NCBI GenBank assembly: GCA_947623455.1
Contig: OX392538.1
Location: forward strand, 32,053,001 to 32,117,000
DNA from: Mimachlamys varia
Lineage: Eukaryota; Mollusca; Bivalvia; Pectinida; Pectinidae
DNA length: 64,000 nucleotides
Direction of reading: 5' to 3'
Part shown: positions 37,267 through 47,288 of the stretch, one piece after another
Position numbering within the stretch: position 1 is the stretch's first letter
Layout of the letters: every line of letters starts with the position of its first letter
Position numbers and translations under genes: made by a program
Notes under the pieces: generated by a model
The model's input: the letters and a program-made list of their open reading frames with translations, nothing else
Told to the model about the DNA's origin: nothing
Databases searched by the model: none

Positions 37267-38774
37267 TGACCTGAGATTGGTCATTCGCGTCGATGTTGCT
37301 GTCAAATTATGTTTTTCAATATACCTTGTCTCAGTATGTGCACATGATTTCAACGTTATATTTATTGGTATGATTCACCTATACATTTTTTCACATTGGA
37401 TTTGTTTTATCCAAACAGCCTGGCAATAACTCCAGTGCCAACTACCTAGATCTCGCCCACAGACTCGCGTAAAATATCGCGGTCATCATCTACACTCTAC
37501 TTCAAAAGGAAATAATCGCCTTCATCATACAATACACACACAAGATGGCGCCAGTCTCTGACAAAATCTAATTAATAATTTAATATTTGTCTTCGTGGCC
37601 GTGGTGTAAAGCACTAATTTGATATGCACTCCCCTTGTGACCGGCCAGATCCATACGCAAGACCGTTCAATAGATCCCGAGATAACCGGGACACGGCATA
37701 GACGGGACCAATACTCGGAACTCCTTGGGGATTTACATGGTAAATACCGGCATATGTAATCGGTCGTGACATGACGTTTGCGTAATAATGGAATTTAACA
37801 GACATATGATACGTGACATCTCCAGGGAAGCACGGGTAAGCTGGGGCTTTATCAAATAACAAGACTTCTAATTAAATATATCTACAGTACATTATTTTTG
37901 TCATAACTGTTTTGCAATTTCCATTTTACACTTTGTCGGGTTGCAACGAATCTATATTGTAATTTGATTGGTCAAAATCTGACTTGCGAACTATACGTTT
38001 GAAAGCTTGAATTAATAAATGGAACCTTAATATAAATCAAATCAAATGCACATACAACAGACAACAGCGCACGCTGATTTGTATCAAATCATCTTAATAT
38101 AAGTATGAAAATATGAACAACATGAAATAGGAACTCTCAAAATAAAAACACTTGACTCCATAATTAGTGTGGCTTGCTCTTTTAACATGTATTAAGAAAG
38201 CTTATCCGTATAACCTTATTTTAAGATATGTTAGATCTTGATATCTTTTAATTCAATTAAAGATCATCAAATACAAAAGTATCTTTTAACTTAGCTTGAA
38301 TATTTTATAAAATAACGATCTTTAGTGAGATAACTTAATAACAAAATAAAAGTTTTCACATATAAGCAGCCCGGATGTCTTTATAACGGTTTGTGAGATA
38401 TCTTCGAAAACACACGAAATGTTGCATTAATGTAGTAAGTTTTTAGTTGGCTTGTCTTGCTAGATGTTAGCTACATACTGTTAACACGCATATATAAGTT
38501 GGTTCTATGCTATTTGCTTGGGTTTTTTTTCTAATAAAGCTTAACATGCATCACAACTATGACGTCACAATCAGCTTTACTGAATCAAAGGTAGATTTAA
38601 GATTTGGAACGTGTAATTACCATGCAGCGGATTCGAAAAATCCTCATTGAAGTTACAATAGACTGAGCAGAGTCGATGTTTTGATTATGCTTACTAGAAC
38701 TCTTTAATCTTTCGTTGTCAATTTCCCAGTTCTTGCTTACAGTACACGACATTACTTGAAATCACATAGATTTC
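37267..38774. other. No gene recognised
   Basis: An 82-codon minus-strand frame at 37614-37862 has no family features. The rest is AT-rich. Confidence 0.45.
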
Positions 38775-39120
38775 CCTGAAGAAGAGGATGAAGCACAAGA
38801 CGCTTACGCTCCGGAACACATGGGCCCGTATTCATGAAACTGTTCTCATGTTCAAGCATGGATTCTGTGCTCAAGCCAGCTTTCTTGAAACTCACCTGAA
38901 TCATGTCGTAGAGTCAAAAAGTCATTGTAAATGTTTTAAACAGCTTTCAACTTCATGTCTCCTTAACGTTTTACCAACACTTTGACAAAATTTGATTGTT
39001 TAAAAAATTTATAGCCATAACAATAAATAAGGCTTGAGCACAGAATCCATGCTTGAGCATGAGAACGGTTTCATAAATACGGGCCCTGGTCTTTTTATCT
39101 GTTTATATATTCAAGTCTTA
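38775..39120 (-). repeat. Family C fragment split by a MITE
   Basis: Left part: GATGAAGCACAAGACGCTTA then CTCCGGAACACA. Right part resumes at CCTGGTCTTTTTATCTG, which directly follows in intact copies (ACACCTGGTCTTATTCTC). The inverted-repeat element at 38822-39086 lies between. Confidence 0.7.
38822..39086. mobile_element. MITE with ~56-bp terminal inverted repeats (family N)
   Basis: GGGCCCGTATTCATGAAAC plus CATGGATTCTGTGCTCAAGC at the left recur inverted at the right (GCTTGAGCACAGAATCCATG ... ATAAATACGGGCCC). The 150-base interior has no coding capacity. It is inserted in a family C fragment. Confidence 0.85.
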
Positions 39121-39533
39121 ATGCCACGGTGGCCAAGTGGTTAGGGTATCTGACATCCTGCTACCTCTAGCCCTCCACCACTGTGTCGCGATGGCCAAGT
39201 GGTTAAGGTGTCTGATATTCTGTTACCACTAGCTTTCCATCTTGTAGTCGTGACGACCAATTGGTTAAGGTGTCTGACATTCTGCTAGCACTAGAACTCC
39301 ACCACTGAGCTATGTTGGGCAAGTGGTTAAGGAATCTGACGTTCTGCTACTACTAGCCCTCTACCTCTGGATCGCGTGTTCGAGGCGTACGTCGGGCAGT
39401 CGCCAGGTACTGGCCGTAGGTCGGTAATTTTTCTCCAGGAACTCCGGCTTTCCCACCACTAAGTCCCTATAACGTCAGTAAATGACCAAATCTGTTGTTA
39501 GGACGTTAAACAGAAACAAGCAAAACCAAATCC
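39117..39533 (+). mobile_element. SINE family A variant with four tandem head units
   Basis: Four ~62-bp units, each with an A-box-like GGCCAAGTGGTTAAGG variant and a CTGACATTCTGCTACC variant, start near 39131, 39193, 39255 and 39316. Only the last unit runs on into a B-box-like CGTGTTCGAGGC, the core TTTCTCCAGGAACTCCGG and the 3' tail. TTCAAGT at 39110-39116 recurs at 39534-39540, a plausible target-site duplication around the whole four-head element. Confidence 0.8.
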
Positions 39534-40494
39534 TTCAAGTGTATTCAAGAAACGTTAACTTTGCTCTTAAGTTGAATGTGGTTTCATAGATTTCAAAATC
39601 GAAATACGGCTTTTTTTCTTATCCTGTCTTCTCTTTCCCCGATGTTACTGATAAAGAGTCCCAAGTTACATGGCGACAAAATAAAAACGAATAAGCTTCG
39701 TTTACCTGGGAGTAAATTACAGTAAATTGTTCAATACTTTAACACACAATTAGAAGCAAATAGAACAGTCAATAATAGTACCAAACTTGCAAGAATCGAA
39801 TGTCTCTACTACAAAAAATAGACGGGGTAAACTAAAGCTGAACGCCGCAACAAACCTTAGAATACATATATAGAGATCAGCATTACAATATGCGAAACAG
39901 TGCGTGACGTGTTTAGTACATCAATATATATTATATATATATTGCCTGAAGAGCTCAAGTTGATGGAGCGAAAGGACTAAGAATGTGTCCTTGTTATTTT
40001 TGACATTTACATATATTAGCAGACATACATACATAGAAATTGGACTGTCGATTAATATTTTTAAATAATATATGAGGGAAACTATATATGAATGATATCC
40101 ATTATTTATTGTTTCGTACTTACCACATCAAACATACATAGTATTATAAAATGTTCGTGTGTTCGCCTGACAGGCGTCATATCCGTCTAGCATATGACAT
40201 CACGTGTCATATCCGCTGAACTTCCGGTTCAGTCTTTAACAAAATGAAAATGTGTTTATTTGTATGTTTAAGTGATTTTCCTGATAGATTCGTTGTATAC
40301 AGAAGTAGTATGATTGAGAAATTATCGTTTGACAATCAATGTATATCCTTTTTCTAGACCCATATTAGCCCTGAGGCAGACGACCCCTCGGACTGATATG
40401 AAAGTCACGGGACCTGAGAAATCGGTTCTCACAACAAAATGGTATTATACGTAATATTTACGCGATATTGAACATGTAAAAAGAAAGGTAAGGT

Positions 40495-40575
40495 TCGAAT
40501 CCGAGACCTTCCAAGCTGTAGACAATCACCAATTTGTCGCCGACGATCGACCCATTCCATTTCCGCTATGGCCCC
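40495..40575 (-). repeat. Diverged relative of the tRNA-like head at 40690
   Basis: The minus strand shows ATAGCGGAAATGGAATGGG, GATCGTCGGCGACAA and GGAAGGTCTCGGATTCGAAC, matching the neighbouring copy in order and spacing. A single rearranged element is also possible. Confidence 0.45.
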
Positions 40576-40689
40576 TCTTTTTTTTCTAAATCTTTGCCCC
40601 CGAAGGCCCGATTATTTACATCTCAGATTTTGGTTTCCCTTGTCAAGTATACACTAAACACTTGAAATACGTGTTTATAATAGACACCA

Positions 40690-40812
40690 CTGAAGCAGGA
40701 GAGGGCAAACGCACGTCCAGACCGGGGTTCGAACCCGGGACCTTCCGAGCTCAATGAATTCAACTGTCTAGTTGCCGACGATTGATCAAGTCCAGTTTCG
40801 CTACACTTCAAT
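40690..40812 (-). repeat. tRNA-like SINE head, second type
   Basis: The minus strand holds GTGTAGCGAAACTGGAC and GGTCCCGGGTTCGAACCCCG, spaced wider than in a normal tRNA and without a foldable acceptor stem. A diverged relative lies 200 bases to the left with the same GGAAGGTC before the B box. Confidence 0.5.
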
Positions 40813-42565
40813 GAGGATTTGATTATCTAAAACAAATAGAACTACAGAAACTGCACTGTAAAATTAATAAAAGAAATGAAGTGTGCGAGAAAATTTTGTT
40901 TTTTTTCTCAAAAGTAGGTGAAAGTAAAAGAAAATTGATTGCATGCACCACATAGCACAATGTACTTTGAATTTTAAGATTTCATGAATGACAATTACGG
41001 TAATGATTATTCTATGCAATAAATCGCTATTTGAAGCGGGCACCAGCAGGTGAACTCTCCTGACGAAAAGGTAACAAATTATCGATACTTCATGTTAATC
41101 ACTCCCGGTACAAGTAACCTGCTTGGAGGAGCTACAAAAAAAAAACGTTTAGATAACAAGTTTGTAAGGGAGCATTCGAGAGGTAGCCCGTTTTGACGCT
41201 CGTGAAAGACCGAACCAAACCTTAATAATCAGAAACAGGCATTGCACGCTTTCTGCCAGTCAGGAAATATATTTTGACAAAATAATGGTCCGTTGAGCTC
41301 TTCCGTCATCTATCTTGTCCACAACCATTGCTTTACCCACGTCAGGCAAACTAAACGTTAGAATAGGCGAAAAACGCCAAAACCTCTATAACAAATGGCT
41401 CAGTCTCCGAAACTCTATGGTATGGTTATTAATTTGACGTAAAAACGATAGCTAAAGTGTGCATATTTAGTGATGAGTTAAAGAGCGGAGAAAGGCTTAT
41501 AAAAACCTCCGCTTAACATTCAATTGAGGCAATAATGGATGTTTGGGGGAAACATAACTTGTACATGTTATCGAGATAGATTTCTCAGTAGCGGTAAATA
41601 CAGGGTTTCAGCGTTATTGATAGGCCTCTATGCCTGGCATGTAAGGAAAAACCCTTCCCGACGACCGAACCGAAGTGAAATATGTTTCGAAGTCCGATAG
41701 GGAATTCGATTGTAAATGCATTTACATTTCTGTGACGAGACGTCAATGTATAAGTATTAAGCGGCTAGCCTATCCTGGCGGTGATGTACGACCACGAAGA
41801 GGCTCAGTAGAGTTTTGTCCATCAGTTACCCCAATTACAGCGGTGGGACGGCTTCGCTCTCCATCATACCTAATAATGCCTTGTCGGCAGATCCACGCCA
41901 AACGCTGCAAAATTTATTCAATATCAAAAACGTACGACGTGATATCTGTTTTAATTTTTAATTTTTGTTATCGATTCTGAGAAAGTATGTAGGCTTGCTA
42001 AGTTAATGTCCGCTCTCCGACAATGATGTACGGGTTCTGACGCTAATTGTACACCAGTCTAATCCACATCCGTATTTTCTTCTTCTGGAACCGGCTGCAG
42101 AAGCTGACTGGAGACGCGCTATCGAACGACCGTGTCATCAATCAGCCGAAACAAAATAAAACAGCTTTTAAACTTCCCCGATATTTTCTTAAGTAATTGA
42201 TAGCGACATAATACGCTTAGTTTTTATCTCTTGCACGCCACTGTACCGGAATAATAGCAAACAAAACCACATCGCAACGTGTATCTCAGCTGTATAGTAG
42301 TGTTAGGCAGGTTATCAGTCACCGTTACAAATAATTCGGTTTGTAAAAGATCTAGACCTGTCATAACTGCAGGTAGCCAATAAATATGTTGTCCTTACTA
42401 TGTAACCATACGTCTATTTTCAAGATCGTTATTTCAAAACATCTAAAATATTGTAAATATTTTAGCGGAAATCTTATTATAGCGATTTTCGCGTTGAAAT
42501 CAATCCGTTAATAATGATTGCGCTAAAATTGCTTTTAGCACGGTACATAATAAACACATTTTCGT
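40813..42565. other. No gene recognised
   Basis: A 101-codon plus-strand frame at 41675-41980 lies in a slightly more GC-rich stretch but ends in AT-rich sequence and shows no domain. Confidence 0.45.
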
Positions 42566-42840
42566 AGTATACGATTTCAAATTATACCGAACTAGTTTAA
42601 CTTTATTTCTAAATTCAAAAATTAAAGGGGTTTTACGCACCTGACCCTTCTGCTTCTACTTTAGTTTAGTAATTTTGGATTCCCACCTTTTGGCCATTAG
42701 CATCAATGAAGAGTCCTAGGAGGACGAAACAGCTGTATGGTGCAGTTTAATTCATTTTTCGGCATACTGTATCTATTACAAAAATGAAAGGTGCAGCGTA
42801 TGTTTGTGTTACGTCACCTTTCTACAGCAATTAAAGTGAG
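42566..42840 (+). repeat. Repeat H, copy 2
   Basis: Same orientation as 13036-13310, 29.5 kb away. Small indels and substitutions throughout point to an old dispersed repeat, not a recent duplication. Confidence 0.75.
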
Positions 42841-42935
42841 TGAAGGCGCTAGTTTGTTATCGCACTTATCTGTTTAGCTTAGGTTGTTGCGCTACCATTT
42901 AAGAAAGTCAAAATAAGTATGTGTCCTAAACACTT

Positions 42936-43151
42936 TAAACCAACTTATTTTCGATTAATTATCGTGTTTTTCGCGGTTGATCAAAAATCGCGAAAATAAA
43001 TCGACGCGAACTAGTTTCAATCAGGGGTATGCCAACTGTAGCAGTACTGTACTGTACTATACATAGGAGTTATTGCGAAATTAAATCACCAGGAAATAGT
43101 CGTTTCATATGAAAACGCGAAATTAAGTCGCCGCGAAAATAAGTTGGTTTA
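42936..43151. mobile_element. MITE with ~19-bp terminal inverted repeats (family K)
   Basis: TAAACCAACTTATTTTCG at the left is inverted as CGAAAATAAGTTGGTTTA at the right. The interior repeats short CGCGAAAATAAA-type words. Confidence 0.75.
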
Positions 43152-43187
43152 CAATAACACACGTTGTCCAGAACGAACATAAAAAAT

Positions 43188-43250
43188 GTGAGAATATCGG
43201 AGCGTAAACGAAACCATACTCTGAACTTAAAATCGATTAAACTGGGAATA
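43188..43250 (+). repeat. Family C terminal fragment
   Basis: GAATATCGGAGCGTAAACGA, ACCATACTCTGAACTTAAAA and TCGATTAAACTGGGAAT match the family's first ~60 bases, then give way abruptly to repeat J. Confidence 0.6.
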
Positions 43251-43253
43251 AAA

Positions 43254-43475
43254 ATGACACCATATTTGGCACGCTAAAAGGGTCTTTTCAAAAAACGATC
43301 TTTAGAATAAATATATCATTTCCTCGTCTCTGAAAGGCGACGATCATGTATATCACGCGGTAGAATAGGACTATGAAGTGAACTCTTTGGATTGGTCACT
43401 TTCTTGGACAGACATTCAGAGATTACGGCAGGAACGACCTGTCTAGATTGCACTATCCATTTCCAGCTTGAATTG
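43254..43475 (+). repeat. Repeat J, left copy
   Basis: AATGACACCATATTTGGCAC, ATGAAGTGAACTCTTTGGA and CTTGGACAGACATTCA are repeated in the same order and orientation at 45777. The two copies bracket the 25-head SINE array. Confidence 0.78.
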
Positions 43476-43631
43476 AGTGTGAGCCTTCAAAATAAGACCG
43501 TTTGTTCCGGAGAAAATGCATCATCTTTTACTATAAAAGTCACTTCAACATCACTTCAACGTCACTATAAGTTCACTTCCTTAAACAAGAACTCAAGTGT
43601 AGACATTAAAACCAAAACGATGCACTAATTA

Positions 43632-45376
43632 GGGCCATAATGGCCAAGTGGTTAAGGTGTCTGACATTCTGCTACCACTAGCCCTCCACCTCTGGGTCAC
43701 AGTGGCCAAGTGGTTAAGGTGTCTGATATTCTGCTACCACTAGCCCTCCACCTCTGGATTGTAGTGACGAAGTGGTAAAGGTGTCTGACATTCTGTTACG
43801 ACTAGCCATCCACCTCTGGGCTGCGGTGGCCAAGTGGTAAAGGTGTCTGACATTCTGCTACCATTAGCCCTCCACCTCTGGGTCACGGTGACTAAGTGGT
43901 TAAGGTGTCTGACATTCTGCTACCACTAGCCCTCCACTTCTGGGTCACAGTGGCTAAGTGGTTAAGGTATCTGGCATTCTGCTATTACTAGCCCTCCACC
44001 TCTGGGTCACGATGACTAAGTGGTTAAGGTGCCTGACATTCTGCTATTACTAGCCCTCCACTTCTGGGTCACAGTGGCTAAGTGGTTAAGGTGTCTGACA
44101 TTCTGCTACCACTAGCCCTCCACTTCTGGGTCACAGTGGCTAAGTGGTTAAGGTATCTGGCATTCTGCTACCACTAGCCCTCCCCCAACTCTGGGTCACA
44201 GTGGCAAAGTGATGGTGGTGTCTGACATTCTGCTATTACTAGCCCTCCACCTCTGGGTCACAGTGGCAAAGTGGTGGTGGTGTCTGACATTCTGCTATTA
44301 CTAGCCCTCCACCACCTCTGGGTCACAGTGGCTAAGTGGTAAAGGTGTATGACATTCTGCTTCCACTAGCCCTCCACCACCTCTGGGTCACAGTGGCCAA
44401 GTGGTTAAGGTGTCTGGCATTCTGCTACTACTAGCCCTCCACCTCTGGGTCACAGTGGCAAAGTGGTGGTGGTGTCTGACATTCTACTACCACTAGCCCT
44501 CCCCCAACTCTGGGTCACAGTGGCTAAGTGGTTAAGGTGTCTGACATTCTGCTACCACTAGCCGTCCACCTCTGGGTCACAGTGGCCAAGTGGTTAAGGT
44601 GTCTGGCATTCTGCTACTACTAGCCCTCCACCTCTGGGTCACAGTGGCAAAGTGGTGGTGGTGTCTGACATTCTACTACCACTAGCCCTCCCCCAACTCT
44701 GGGTCACAGTGGCTAAGTGGTTAAGGTGTATGACATTCTGCTACCACTAGCCCTCCACCTCTGGGTCACAGTGGCAAAGTGGTGGTGGTGGTGTCTGACA
44801 TTCTGCTACCTCTAGCCCTCCACCACCTCTGGGTCACAGTGGCTAAGTGGTTAAGGTATCTGGCATTCTGCTACCACTAGCCCTCCATCACTGGGTCACA
44901 GTGGCAAAGTGTTGGTGGTGTCTGACATTCTGCTATTACTAGCCCTCCACCTCTGGGTCACAGTGGCAAAGTGGTGGTGGTGTCTGACATTCTGCTTTTA
45001 CTAGCCCTCCACCTCTGGGTCACAGTGGCAAAGTGGTGGTGGTGTCTGACATTCTGCTACCACTAGCCCTCCACCACCTCTGGGTCACAGTGGCTAAGTG
45101 GTAAAGGTGTATGACATTCTGCTACCACTAGCCCTCTACCTCTGGGTCACAGTGGCAAAGTGGTGGTGGTGTCTGACATTCTGCTACCACTAGCCCTTCA
45201 CCTCTAGATCGCGGGTTCGAGGCTTACGTGGGACATTCGCCAGGCACTCGCCGTTGATTGGTAGGTTTTTTTTCTGCAGGAACTCTAGTTGCCCTCCACC
45301 ACCAAAACCTGACACGTTCTTGAATGACCATTGCTGTCAATCGGACGTATTACATACACACAACCCAAACTAAACT
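43632..45376 (+). mobile_element. SINE family A variant with ~25 tandem 62-bp head units
   Basis: About 25 consecutive units, mostly 62 bp (some 65 or 68 through CCA or GGT insertions), run from 43642 to about 45200. Each holds the A-box region and A-B spacer of family A (GGCCAAGTGGTTAAGGTGTC, then CATTCTGCTACCACTAGCCC). The B-box segment GCGGGTTCGAGGC, the body and the tail occur once, after the last unit. Subtypes alternate: GGCTAAGTGGTTAAGG, GGCCAAGTGGTTAAGG and GGCAAAGTGGTGGTGG. A nine-base near match (CACTAATTA at 43623, CATTAATTA at 45378) may be a target-site duplication. Confidence 0.85.
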
Positions 45377-45401
45377 ACATTAATTATCATTAAAAAGAAA
45401 T

Positions 45402-45475
45402 AGACTAATTATGTATGAGATCATGATGGCGACAATCAAACATGTTTATAGTCTTCATCAACATGTATATTTAAA
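45402..45475 (+). repeat. Family C distal fragment
   Basis: GAGATCATGATGGCGACAAT and TAGTCTTCATCAACATGTAT match the distal end of the longer copies at 16200 and 21740. Confidence 0.5.
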
Positions 45476-45550
45476 AACCCTATGTTGAAATTTGTGGCTC
45501 CATTTCCTCAAAACTAGATCCTTGATGCATAAAAAAGTATAAAATAATAA

Positions 45551-45760
45551 AGTTCGGCATTAAAGTGATCCTGGCAAGCTAGACACAGCGATGTTGTCAC
45601 TAGAGTTCGGCAATAACGTGATCCTGGGAAGCTAGACACAGCGATGCTGTCACTACAGTTCGGCAATAACGTGATCCTGGCAAGCCAGATACAGCGATGT
45701 TGTTACCACAGTTCGGCAATAACGTGATCACAGCAAACGAGACACAGCGGTTGTCACTGA
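45551..45760 (+). repeat. Tandem repeat, ~60 bp x about 3.5
   Basis: GTTCGGCAATAACGTGATCC and AGACACAGCGATG recur every ~60 bases. The last unit is shortened. Confidence 0.85.
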
Positions 45761-45776
45761 CTTTCAATACGGGTCA

Positions 45777-46001
45777 GTAAAAATGACACCATATTTGGCA
45801 CGCTAAAGGGGTCTTTCAGAAACCATCGGTTAAGATAAATATACCATTTCCACATCTCTGGTAGGCGCTGATCAAGTATGTCACGTGCCAGTATAGCAAT
45901 ATGAAGTGAACTCTTTGGACTGGTCACGTTCTTGGACAGACATTCAAAGTTTACGGCATCAATGTCCGGTCTAGATTGCGTTATTCATTTCTAAGCTGGC
46001 A
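45777..46001 (+). repeat. Repeat J, right copy
   Basis: Direct repeat of 43254-43475 with moderate divergence. It is preceded by a four-unit ~60-bp tandem repeat. Confidence 0.78.
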
Positions 46002-46206
46002 CCTTGACGGGGAGTTGGCATTGGTAACGCGGTACTTTCTCATCAACAACAATGGGTGTTAAATAAAATCTCCACCAATCCGTCTGGGTGGTTTGGCACG
46101 AATTAATAGAATATAACAGATTTTTATTCCCCCAAATCAGAGTTTGAAGTCGTTGTAAATCAAACTACATTCATAAGCAAATACGTACGAGTCCCGGCCA
46201 CATCAA

Positions 46207-46587
46207 AATAATAATGATTAATAATAATTCAATAATTCGAGGTTCTTATATAACGCCTTATCAAGACCTTACAGGCCGTGCGTCTCAAAGCGGTTCACAA
46301 ATTATTATCCGTGGTTATATGGCCTTAGCAACTAGCCAATATCTTTCTCAACTCCCTGGTGAGCATACAACCAGTGCTGCCATTTCGGCACTCACAGCTA
46401 ACATTCTACAATTTCTAGCACTACCCAACCATGTACTCATTTACAGCTGAGTAGACTGGAACAAGCAGAGTAAAGTATCTAGCTCAAGGATACAGCACAC
46501 AACCAGCACAAGTGCCGTAACCGAGACTCGAACTCGCAACCCATCGATCACGAGCCCGGCGTCCTACCACTAAACCACCGTGCCTCC
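46207..46587 (-). mobile_element. V-SINE/RUDI-like SINE, full length
   Basis: On the minus strand a tRNA-like head (GGAGGCACGGTGGTTTAGTG, B box GCGAGTTCGAGTCTCGG) is followed by a central domain containing GCTGTATCCTTGAGCTAGAT and ACTTTACTCTGC, and a tail with GGCGTTATATAAGAACCTCG plus a degenerate ATT repeat. From memory, this order and the GTATCCTTGRGC motif fit the V-SINE superfamily, of which RUDI is widespread in molluscs. Naming needs a library search. Confidence 0.65.
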
Positions 46588-47084
46588 ATCATACAGACAG
46601 TGAAAGAAACATTCACTGATCGTCAGCAAATAATGGTCATACAGGATCTCAAATTATAGACAAATTTAGACAATCGGCCAAAGAGACTGTTTCTTGGAAT
46701 TAAAATAAAGTTAGATAAACGAATAGTATGTATTAAGACTTTATTCGCCTTTTAATTATACAATCTAACAGCCCTGAATAAAAAAAACATATACATTTCT
46801 GTCACACAGAGCTTCACACATTATATATGCAGGCGCGGATGCAGAATTTTCGAAAGGAGGGGGCCCAGCTGACGCTTTTTCAATAATACAACGGTAAAAA
46901 CTTACATTTTTAAGAGAATACAAATTTTCCTCCTCCAAAAAGGGAGGGGGGTGCGTTCCTGACCCCCCAGGACCCCCCTCTGGATCCGCTAGTGGTATAT
47001 AGGGGGTAGACAGGTAAGTATATTTGATGTTGAAGAAAAGTTGAGTTTTTAAGTCATGGGTTGTATATTTGTTTGTTTGTTTTC

Positions 47085-47288
47085 TATGGCATTCTGTTAA
47101 CATGCCACTAGCCCTCCATCTTCTGATCGTGGATTTGAGGTCTATGTGGTGCAGTTGTCAGGTACAGACCGTAGGTCGGTGTTTCTTCCTCCGGGTACTC
47201 CGGCTTTCCACCATCACTAACGCCTAGCACGCCCTTAAAAGACCAGAGCTGTTAGTACATTGAAAGACGTCAAACAGAAATATACCAA
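47085..47288 (+). mobile_element. SINE family A, 5'-truncated copy
   Basis: It starts within the A-B spacer (GGCATTCTGTTAACATGCCA), continues through CTAGCCCTCCATC, a degraded B box, TCCTCCGGGTACTCCGGC and a tail with AGAGCTGTTAGTACATTG. Confidence 0.75.

Noticed and set aside
35909..37274. Long plus-strand open frames (up to 264 codons) rich in Leu, Phe, Cys and Ser
   Set aside because: They are translations of the 41-42 bp minisatellite in three frames at once. No start context, splice sites or selection on one frame is visible.
43640..45200. Tandem array considered as CRISPR or as a tRNA gene cluster
   Set aside because: The units are head-to-tail without unique spacers and lack a B box and a cloverleaf. 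They derive from a SINE head in eukaryotic DNA.
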